A stretch of DNA of 64,000 nucleotides from Phlebotomus papatasi (Eukaryota > Arthropoda > Insecta > Diptera > Psychodidae). The translations under genes were made by a program, and so were the position numbers. A model generated the notes under the pieces. That model was not told the origin of the DNA. It saw nothing but the letters and a program-made list of their open reading frames with translations, and made no database searches. Of this stretch, positions 28,001 through 40,000 are shown in pieces; the first letter of the stretch is position 1; each line of letters starts with the position of its first letter. Where the stretch lies: contig NC_077222.1 in the NCBI RefSeq assembly GCF_024763615.1, positions 65,534,001 to 65,598,000 of the forward strand, written 5' to 3'.

Positions 28001-31000
28001 TAATTAGCGGAAATCCATGATGATCCACCTTGTCTATTCATCTCCATCCTACACCAAGTTTATGCATAATTTATGATTTCGTCTGAGATAAAGAGATGAT
28101 CCACACGGAAAGAAATTATATTAATAAATCGTTTCGGAACCATTTGGTGTGTCAGCAAATTAACAGTGGCAGCATCACGTTGTTTAACAAGATCATCATC
28201 CTCGATGATTGAGCTTAAGAGTGAGGACTATCGAGACTGACATTTTATGTGATCTCCAATGCGATTCACTACGTTAATCATCACGATGATCGAAGAGATA
28301 AAAAAAATTTTTAGTGGCTTTTAAGCCATTTGGCGCCCCAAAAATTCTCAATTTTCACGCCATGAGTAACTCAAATTGCACATTTGAGATTTCTTTTCTA
28401 TTCTAAACTCTATAATGGGGGAAAATGTGCCAAGAGCTTATGGGTCCATTCATTGTGGTGTTTTCTGGAATTGGCCCGATGAGCGGCAGAAATTCTCAAT
28501 AGGGAAGTCACGCGAGAAAATTGTGAAGCATAAAATGATATTCTTATTATTTTTAGAATTGGAAGCCACAAAACTCTCGCAATGTGCTATGGAAGTTTTG
28601 AAATCTGACGATCATGATCCAGTATCTCAGATGTTCTGCCTCAAATGTGAAAGTTTTTTTCTTTCACCCATCGTGTGAGTTTTCTTCCAATGTAAATTCA
28701 CACGAAAATCAATCACGAGATGGATAGAGGCAGGAGCATCTTTTTGGAGAAAGTTAGACAAGAAGTAGTATTACACTTTTGTTTGTGTTTTCTCAATATT
28801 TTTTCCCTATTATTTTTTGAGAAAATGTATACTTTTTCGTTCTTTTATGCTGACCATTTGGTGTTGATTCTTTCACTATCTGCTTGTAAATGTGTATTTT
28901 GGATGAGTAAATGAATGAAAATTCACATGTGAGAGAATGTCTGTGATTGATTTCCCTGAAATTCCCATGAAAATGGTACAATCACTGTATTTCCGAGAAA
29001 AAATCTTTGGATGTCGGCATTGTTATGTTAAGAATCGGAGTAAATTCACATATTGATAAATAAATCGTATTTTGGAAAAATGTTTTCGATATACTACACC
29101 TATACTCAATTAATAAACTGGACAACAAATAACAAAGGAAAGCAAATTTTTAGCGCAATCGGAAATTTTAATATTCAATAAAACCTTCTAAAAAATATAA
29201 CATTAAAAAATTATTCTCTTGTAATTTTTCAAATAGATTTTTGAATTTTTTTAACATTCAACTAAAACTAAATTAATTGCACATTAAGAAAAAAATTTGA
29301 TAATCTTACCCCTTTGAGGAAAAGAAGCTTGCAGTTTGAATGTCGAAATTAACGATTTCCTATGAGGACACCTCCGGTAATCTCCAGTGGAAATTTTGTT
29401 TCATCTCAAGAACAAAAACAAATTTTGTGTCTTGCCCAGAGCTTTCGGTCCAGATATGGACCACTGAAGAAGGTATACATCCGGACCGAAAGCTCTGGGC
29501 AAGACAGAAAATTTGTTTCTCTTCTTGAACTGAAACAAAATGTCTACTGGCGAAAGAAAACTAAAAAATGACTGATTTCATTTTTTTTATTGAGTAGTGT
29601 ATTATACATTTTAAATTAAACGACTTAAAGAAGTTAGACATTTTAAAGCTAAAACAGAAACAAAAAACAGATAAAACTAAATAAATAAATTAAGATAAAG
29701 CTAAAACAGAACTAGAAACAGATCAGAACCTAAACAGATTTAAAATATGGGTTTAAAGGCTTAAATCGAAAAAGATTTACATCATTAGAATTGGGCGGTA
29801 AATATGATTCTTTGAAAAGGTATTTACCGCATTCACCATTTTCCTGAATTTTAAGTAGATCTTTTAAATGAACAAAATCTTTAAATCAGTCTTTAAAATT
29901 TTATTCATATTTTCCGATAAATAACTGTATTTTATTATTTTTTTTATTCATTGAAATCCTGAATGAAAAATGCAAAAAAAATCAATTTTTTTTTGAATTG
30001 TTAATAATTTATCTAATTACTTAAACTACATTTAGTTTTGTAAAGTTTTTGTTTTTCTCTGACCAAATTTTCACATTTTTCTAAACAAGTTTTATTTATT
30101 GCTGAATAAATTTAATTTTTAACTCTTCATTTGTATTTTTTTTGTCAATAGAAAATGATATTCACTCCATTCCGAAAAGTACGCTATATCATGGTACAGT
30201 AGACTCTCGCTAATTCGGCTCTTTTAAGATCGGACTACTTTTTAATTCGGGCAACAGTTAGATTAAAAACAAAGTTTATCAACAGTTTTTAAGTTAACGA
30301 ATGAAGCAAATATGCCCAAATTTACCATAGTTTGTCTTAGTTATGATGTTATTTTGCATTATTAAGGAGTTTTCATGAAATTTACCATAAATATGACTAT
30401 CTATACTTAATATGAGCAGTATGCAGAAGAACAAAAAATTGTTGCATTTCAAACAATTTAACGCCGGAATTGCTCTCTAATTCATGTGACAATTCGGTCC
30501 CAAATTCCCGAATTTGAGAGAGTCTACTGTACATCTTATATCGGAACAGAGAAAGTACTATTTTTGGATCACTAATATGATCCAAAAAGATGATGTAAAA
30601 AGATAGCGGCTCAAATTGATCCAAAATCGGTGTAAATATTACCCTTTTTAGGTGTATTAGGGGTTAAAGTTACCCTTTTCATGTTGATTTTACCCTTAAA
30701 AAGGTGTAAAATTAACATTAAAAAATGTTGATTTATTTTTACACGTAAAAAGTGTTACAGTTACGAGGAAAAAAAGTTAATCGCGACCTCTTTTTTTCTT
30801 AGTGCATGTCAAATTACTTGATCTCGATTAAAGTTCCTCTTATGTTGGGCGTGGCCTATTTTTTTCGTCTGTTGTATTTTTCTATATTTTATTTTGTTTG
30901 TGAATAGTGTAATTGGAGTCTTTATATTTTACCCCATGGCTCTGGAAAGATTTGTGACTCAAAATAATTTATGGGTGAGCTTTATTTAAAATACTATCTC

Positions 31001-34000
31001 TTTGCAAAAAGACATTGAAAAACAAATAAATAAAATATTGACAGTAAACTAAAAAAATATCGAATTTTTGCATAAATTTTAATAGTTTCATCTCTCTCAT
31101 CTCTCCATGGGTACCGCCTTACAACGTTCCATAATAAATTTAAAAAAAAAAGTCAGTTTATTTATTGTTTATGAGATTCATCAGATTCCGATTTCATACG
31201 CTTTTCCCCCACACAATGTCGACATTTATTTTCACTATCATTTCACCATGCGCATCACTGTATTGCATTTTATTCAATCACCTCCTCTCCATCCCTTTGG
31301 CAATATTACTGACTGTGTCAGGAAAACCCCAGAAAAAAATCCCTATTTTGTCAGGGAGCATCTGGACTGTGCTGTTCACCAAATCCCACAATGTGTGATT
31401 GTGCGGTGTAAGCGGTTTGCGCAACATTTTTCAAAGAAGTATTGGAGGCTCTCTTGACTTGTGCCCACAGAATGTGCCTCAGCGGTTATCCATGCAACCG
31501 CTGCACTCCATAAAATTATTAAATTTAGCCTCTATTTTTAGTCCCCTTTTTGTCTGGGGGCCCCTTCTTTCCATTGAGAGACTGTGAGAGAAAATTCGCG
31601 CCACTGCAGATTTATGCACTTTCCCCATATTGACTTTCTCTATAGTGACTCTTTCATTCTATTTTCCCGGAATATTATACCATGATTGTGCAGAAATGTC
31701 TTGGATTTTGGGAAAACAATCAAAAGGATTCAATTATAACTTTAACTCTGACAATGATTTACAAACATCTTTCTTATGTGGTTTATCCTCCTCTTTCATG
31801 TTCTTGCATTTTACAAATGGGGAAAAGTCCGTTACTGTCTCATTTCTCTAGATCTCTAGACTTTCACAATATCTTCGAGATTTTTTTTTATGATGTCATA
31901 AATTCGAAATTTTTCATCAATTTGGGGAATTTTATTCTGGCTGTTCTGAGTGCGTGTCTGGAATCATTTGGTCTAATTGAAATATAAAAATTATTTAAAA
32001 ATAAACCAAAATTAGCTCAGCAAGTGTTTGTGTTTAGCTTTTTTTTTCTCCAATTTTCACTCTTTCACACTGAAACTTTGATTTCCCCTCCCCTTTCCCC
32101 AGAAAGCAAATATCCGAGGAGCAAAGTTTCACATTTTGGCGCTCACCCACATTTCAACACATATCTTTTATTTGCCACAATAAAAGAGATTTTTTTTTTA
32201 CTATTTCTCAATTGAACTCACAATCACAGGGAGAAATTTCATTTGTGTGTAAAATGATGGTATTTTCCGTATTTTCACTCGAAGCCTCCCCATATACACC
32301 TGTCTCACTGCGAGAAAATATTGAAATTTGCAGTTGGAGCCAAAAATAGCATCAACAATTGTTTGTAATAAAGTTTCTAGAGATGGAGATTGGAAAACAA
32401 ATTGCATAAACATTCGACACTTTTTGCCCACAAAGTGCATAAAGATGCACAACCCAAACTTATGAAATATTTTCTTCCACATTATAGACTTTTGATAGAA
32501 ACCGCACCACGTGTTCTTCAACAACTCACTTTACCCAAAATTTAATATAACATTTTAGTCGTTATGTTCTATCTTCCTGCCAAAAAGACATGATCTATTG
32601 AGCAATCTCTCCATTTAGTTCCCCCCACTCCCTTTTATAACATCTTAATACAATTATTTCCTGTTGAAGAAAAGTCAGATGGAATTTTCAAAATATTTTT
32701 GGTTTATGTTTAATATGTTCAATATATCTATTTCCAACACAACACTATTTGTTTAATGTTAAAGAATCCCACATTTTGTGTGATCCCTGGCCTAAACAAC
32801 GCATCATCAGCACGAAGAAAAAAATCCTTCATTCTTGGATTTTGTTACGGTTTTAGTAATAAATTCTCGGATAATTTGTCAAAAAAAAACACCACGCAAA
32901 AGACTTCATCAAAATTATCTTTCTCCCACACTCAACTTTAGTGCTATTTTTTTCTTAATTTAATTATTTTAAACGAAAAATATCTATACAATTTCACAGC
33001 TATTTGGTTGCCCAGGCACGTTTGGTTTCCATCAAGTTCTTGTCAGCGAAAACTGATAGCATTTTCATCTAAAGCCACACAAATTCAGACTGTCATCTAT
33101 ATTTCAGAAAATTTCATTAAATCATTCAGGATAAATTAAAGAAACAGTTCACAAGAAAATATTGCCTTTCACAAATACAGACAGATAAACTCCTCATTCA
33201 CTAAATAAATGTTATTTTGCTAGAAACCTAAAAAAAATATATAACATACAATGAGCATAAATAATTTTCATGGTACTAAATCATCCAGAATGGTTGCAAT
33301 GTTGACCAGAATTTCTTTTTGATTAGGCTATCAAATACTAAATTACCATATATATTTTATCATAAAATTGAAAACAATAGCTAAGGACATTTCGCGAAAT
33401 GCTTAAAATCACAGCAGTTCGAATATAACGAAAAATAAAATTACATTACCCATATCATTTAGGTATTGGGGGAGAGAAAAATGTGAATAAAGATTTCTGG
33501 ATTTTATTTTAACTGAAAACAAAATTTCACTCAATATGACTCCGGCACACCTTTTAAATCAGGAAAATTTTACAAAGTCGAAATTTGAATACCTCTCTTT
33601 CTCACATGCTTTGCATAGGGTAGAGTCAGCCCTTTTGGCCATGTAAGCACTTTTGGCCACCTAAAGTAAAATCACATTGTAAGGCAATTATGAATTTATT
33701 TAGAACAGGAAAATGGGTCTTATTTCGTTACCTCTAAACTAACGAATCAAAAAACCATATTTGATTTTGTATCGACTTGATTAATTCTAAGTTATTGAAA
33801 GAACTTCTCGACAAGGTAAACAATCACTAAAAAAATATGGCATTCTTAAGAAACTTGTTAATGTTGAGAGAAATTGTTTTGCATTATTTCAAATTTTTGA
33901 TGAAAATATTTGATGTTATTCAATGGAAGTCCATTTCTTAAGTAATTAAATTTTATTGTTATATCATCCTTAATAAGATTTTCTAACAAATTAAATGAAA

Positions 34001-37000
34001 ATCGGATTTGGCTAAAAGTGCTTACTTTTTTCGGCTGTGTAAGTACTTTTGGCCATTCATTTTCCCATACATTTTACACGTGGCGCACCTCGCAGATTTC
34101 AGTAAAAACAATCGTGACTTTTGACTGATTTTTACATCAAATAGAAAATGTGCAAAAAGTCGTTTAAGATACTCTAATAATCACATAAAATTGGTGTTTA
34201 ATAAGAATAGGACTTGTGCTGTGTATTTGTGAAAGTTTTCGAGAGCTATTTCTTCTGTTATTATATTAAAATTCTATTGGAAATAAGTGACCAAAAGTGC
34301 TTATAAAGTGGCCAAAAGTACTGAAACATGCATAGTTGCATAAAATGCATTTTTCACTAAAATATCCAAAAAATTTTGAGAATTCTCTTGAATTATTAGG
34401 AAGCAACGGCTTTAAGGTATCTTTGTACAAAATTTCATTTTATTTAAATAAAGATTATAAAAATTACAAGCACATGAAACCTTGAAGTGGCCAAAAGTAC
34501 TTACTCCACCCTATGTCTATCTCATTCCCTCGCACTCTTGTTCTTCTTTTAAACATAAAAATGCTCACCGTTTTCGTTAATTTACGCATTTTTATTGCAA
34601 TTCTTACGCAAATTCTTTATTATCGTATTACCTTATTTCATACTCGGTGGCACTAGGTGAAAATAATATTATATAAGAAAATTGAAGAAATGAAACGAAA
34701 ATACGATAAACGATAAACAAAAAAAATGTACGATTAATTTCTCTTACAGTTGTTTTTGCTCACCGATTATCGTATTTTCGTTTTATTTCTTCAATTTTCT
34801 TTTATTATTTTCACCTAGTGCCACCGAGTATGTCACAAGGTAATACGGTAATGAAGAATTTGCGTAAGAATTGCAATGGAAATGTGTAAATTAACGAAAT
34901 ACGTTGAGGCTACGACAAGCATTTTATTCTCAATGTGATTCTTCCCTTAAAATACAGTTTTTCTCACAAAAATTGTGTTATTTTTGTAAATATCGTTGAA
35001 ATTTAGGAAAAAAGGAATGTCATTCATACCCCCCCAAGCGCTCAAATTTAAGACATTCTGTAGAATCTTCATATTCCCCTTTTGCTAAAGTTTGCATGAA
35101 AATTTTACTGTTCTTAAAGTACTGAAATGAATACTAGTTAAATTTTATATTATGCTTTTATTAATTATTTTTTTTATCGCTCTTTTGTACAGTGTCATAC
35201 AATTTTACTTAAATACCCATTTTGAAGATGAGCAACGGAATTCCCCAAATCACGGAAATTTGTCGTTCTTCTACTGACACAAGAAAATGTTGAAAATTCT
35301 TGTTGAAATTTCTTATGATATTTTATTACAATTTTTTTTAATAAAAATGTGAAGTGTTCTGCAGAAAATGTTATAGCTTGTGGGGCTAGTGGTATCATGG
35401 GCTTTGGTGGTAATTTTCGTCGAGGTTTTCTTTTAATGTTACCTACCGAATATTAATGTCTTCTAAGATATTCTGGGAAAGTCCTTTAGTAGGGGAGACA
35501 TGGATACATTTAGCCAGCAAATGAGGATTTTTCTTCCCGTGTAATTTTTGAGAAAATGATAAAGTGTGTATAATGTTTTTATGTCTTAAAAATAAGGCTA
35601 GGATACTGACTGTATGGTATCGTATACTTTAAAACTCTAAAACGTCTAACTAGTTCTAGAGAGAAGAACAAAATAATTCCGAAAAATTCACCTAAATCTA
35701 CTATAAATTTTCTTTCTGTTCTAAACTTCTGTTTAATATTTATAATGTACTCTGAATTAATCCTTTAAGGACAATTGGGTCATCGGTGACCCAAAAATGA
35801 AATTTTTCCTACGACCTTCTAAAGTTGTATTTTGCTCTAAAAGTTAGAAAAAATAATTTTTTCTGACCCTCAATTTTTGACCTTCTCGTCCCTAAGGGTT
35901 AAGGATGTAGCAATTTAAATAAACTGGAACATTAGAACACTTACTTAAATTGTATACCTGTACTTTTAGTGGAATAAAATATAAAACTAAAAACTAAAAC
36001 GGTTTGCAGGCGCTCTGGCGAACATTTGGTTTGTTCAGGCTCTCTCCTTAAATTTGTTTTATATTCTTTGACCCTTTTAAAGACCGGTTACAAACCTATC
36101 ATAATAATGCAGTAATAAATTATTCAAAAGTCTGTCATTAAACAAATTAGAAATTCAAATTCATTCGAATAAACATCCTTTTTGGCAACATTGTTCGCTT
36201 CAAATGCTACTTAAATGAGTTGCCACTCAGACTTTTATTACATTTTAATGATTTAATTAGCCTAGCCTATACAAAGATCACTGTATTATCACACTTGCTC
36301 ATTAAAATTTTAATGCGATGCACAACTGTCGCTATTATGCATTTAAAGATGTGATTTGTGTCTTTGAATCTCTTAATATTTAATGTTTGTTATATTCATG
36401 CTACAATTTATTTTTTAAATTTATTAAAACCAATTTTTGTCCAACTATGATACTAAGGCGAAACTTGACAAAGGAACGTAACCCAAAAATAATAAAGATA
36501 CCACAATAAAATCAATGTTAAGCATATTTTTTTAAATCAGTTTTTACTAATTTAAATATTACTTATATCAAAAAAAAAGCACGAATTAAATATTAAAATT
36601 TTATAAATAAAAACCGATCTATTTTGAACCTTAATTGTCCTGTATCAAACAATTGGGCGGAATTATGGACAAAACCACATACTTAATTTTCCTTAAAAAC
36701 GAAGGTCGAAAACTTGTAGGAGAAAGTCGTCTGCCTTCAAACGAAAAATGGAGTTCCAAATTTAAGATTTTTTTCTGAAGAATTCACAAAATGGATTTTA
36801 TTTTCTACTACACCAAAAAATTCTCTTGTTCATTCAGCGTATATGCTTACCTCATTTAGCACTCGCAAGTCCTCAGTTTTTCCTTCTGAGGAAATTAAAA
36901 AAGTGATGTCGATTTGTATGAAGGCAGCTGGCATAGTCTGCCTTCAAACGCGAGGCAGCTGCCTTTAAATGTTTTTTTTTTACTGAGAATATTGAATCAA

Positions 37001-40000
37001 TAAAACTAAATGGGCTATAAATGATTAGGTTGAAGCCTAACGCACTCACTAAAATCATCACTGCAGTCAAAAGACATTAAACAATAACTTTTCTTCACAT
37101 TTTTCTGAAGCACTGTTTTGCACACGAAAATTTGGAAGAAAAAGCCATTGAAGTTGAAAATTGTCAACTTGAAACATCCCGGCCGGAGCAAGATAGCAGG
37201 TTATAAGTATTTGTATGACGTTCGTCAAAGAAAAGTAGGAGTTCGATTTCACATGTTTTGATGTATGGAAAGATAGGATTTAAAGGCACACGACATTAGC
37301 ATTTAAAGGCTGCTGCAGGGTGATATTTTCAAATTTTTGCCACCCACAAAAATTGTGTCATCTGAACCAAAATGTATTAACAGAAATATTAAGCCTGATT
37401 AACCTTCTATGTGTCACAATGGAAGATTTATTTGTAAAATTATTTTTACTATGAAAAATCACATGATTTGTGGAACATCAAAATTACAGTTTAGAGCTCA
37501 TTTTCATTTTTTTTTTATCTAGCATCTAGGAAATAGGAGCTAGGCTCTCCATTTTTTGATGATTTTTGAGGATGATGGATATCTACCTAATAGTTAATAG
37601 AATATTATTTATGCTTTTGAGAACAACGAAAAAATCGCAACATTTGAAGGCTGCTGCATTTAAAGGCAGACGACTTTCCCCTACATGTAAATCTTGAAGT
37701 GGGGGTCATTATACATAGATAACTCAAGATAGAGGAATTACATATATGTATTTACGCCTTGTAGGAATAAATTTAATAACACACGATAAACGAACTTAAA
37801 AATTTTGCAGTGCACTATATTAACAGCCAAAATGAAAACCACTTTCACGAGGAAATAGAAGACAAAGTAATAATGTAAGAAAAGCAAATATTCACAATTT
37901 GCCTAATTTTTCAAACTGCTAAACACAATTTTCTTTCTGTTTATATCATTTTTCTATGCAATAAGACGATTCAATTTGCTTATGAAATAAGATATGCACA
38001 TTATTTCAGTCATAAATTTTACAAAGTATTCTTCTATGCTGAAAGCAATATTAGTGAGAAAATGTTGATATTTCCGCGGTTTATATAGGAAAAAATCTCA
38101 GTTACTCGTTAATCTATGGTGAAAAAGAAGTACAAAAGAAATAATTTGTGTATATACTTGAAAGCGTGCAAAATCTCCATAAAATTTAAATAATTATCCA
38201 CAAAACTGGGATTAATAATTCACATATGAACATAAAATTATTTACAATTTATCTTAATTGTTGCTATATGGAAGCCAAGGTTAAGTTGTGAAAATATACA
38301 TACTTTTACCCAATTAACTATAAATATAAAATCAATTTAGATAAAAAGTGAAAATGCCATTAAGAACATTTTCCCTTTCTCTTATTGGCAAATAAAACAG
38401 AAAAAAAATTATGACAAACAACGAATGGATGAGCTTTTGTAAACTTTTGGAAAACTCTCGGAGGAAATCATTTAAAAGTTTTACCCACAGAAGACAATTA
38501 AATGAGGTCAATGAATTTTCTCTCTACATGACCATTGACTCTAACGTTACCACTAAGAGCAGAATTTACGACTGGTTGAATTTCCTCATTATTGTTTTTT
38601 TTTTAATTCTTTCCTTCTTCCCAATGGAAAACAAATTAGTGAATAAATTAGCAGAAATTCCCCATATCGTCGATGATTATTTACAAACACGACAAATGAG
38701 TGAGAAATTGTGCTTTATGTTTTTCAGGCTATCCTGTTTTACACACCACGATGGCTTTGGAAATCGTGGGAGGGTGGCAAAATACACGCTCTAATGATGG
38801 ACCTAGATATTGGTATCTGCTCAGAAATTGAGAAGAAGCAGAAGAAGAAGCTCCTAATCGACTACCTGTGGGACAATTTGCGTTATCACAACTGGTGGGC
38901 GTATCGATACTTCTTCTGCGAACTGTTAGCTCTAATTAATGTCATAGGTGAGATTATCAAGATGTTCCTTTCTCTTCTATTACTAAACGATTATTTTCCT
39001 AATTTTCCTTCCACTAAATTTTCACTATATTTTCTCTCGCCATAAATTTTCTATTTGCCGTCAACGATAAATTAACATTTTCGGCCTTTTTTACTCTTAC
39101 GCAAATATGTTTAAATTGTGGATTAGAATTGAGACTAAATGCCATAGCGCTTTTCTTCTAGATAATATAAGAACTTTGCGGAGAAATTTAATATCAATGT
39201 AATATATCTTATTCAAGAAAAACATTTTTGGTCTATAAAATTAGTCAGTAAATAACGTAAGATTGATAAGAACTTACTTTAAATCATATAAAAATTATTA
39301 TAAGATATTCATTAACCTCATAATCTTTTTTTCTTTTTGCCTAGAATAATTTCACTATTTTCATGCAATAAAAATTTTATGATTTAGAATTTGAAATTTC
39401 ATTTTTATTGACCATTTTACGAAAATATTGTCCCATCGGCAACGCAATTAAAAAATAATTTTAAAACAGGCGAAAGTGGAGCAGTTTCACTCATGAATGA
39501 CTTAGTAATAGTAATAAATAATATTATTTAAATAATTATTTATTAACTAGGAATTGTGCTCTTTACTCTCATAAAGCAACACAACATTCAAAAAAATTAT
39601 ACGGTACAGTCTGTCGATATTACATCACCTAATTTAAGCTTTTTGTATTGGAATAATGCATTTTTTAAAAGAAAACAAAGTGGAATAAAATCAATAGCGA
39701 GCGTATTGCATCATTAAATATCTTTCAATACTCAAAATCTAGTAAAAAAAATGTACAGTCCCTTGTCGATGAAGTTCAATATGGGTGTCACTAACCACAA
39801 TTTGAAAAAAAAAACACTTATTAACTTAAGGACGAGACACATTTCACTGACCCTTTCTATCCTTGAAAAATCCCACAGCGTAGGATTCGAAAGTTTTTTT
39901 ATAGCCCAAACATTTGTGGAGCTCAGAGACAAAATTGAACATATCCTATGGCTAAAGCATATATGGCTAAAGCATATCCTATGGCTAAAGCATATATGCT

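Larger units (their letters stand above)
10021..38727 (+). other. shakB: shakB intron 1 (28.7 kb)
   Basis: Bounded by donor GTAAAA at 10021 and acceptor TTTATGTTTTTCAG ending at 38727. It holds more than twenty of the inverted-repeat elements listed separately. No second innexin-like first exon, with a YYQW-type end abutting a donor, was found inside it on either strand. Confidence 0.9.

Noticed and set aside
36873..37252. Two adjacent - strand frames as a small gene
   Set aside because: They lie inside the family 14 element and show no protein features.
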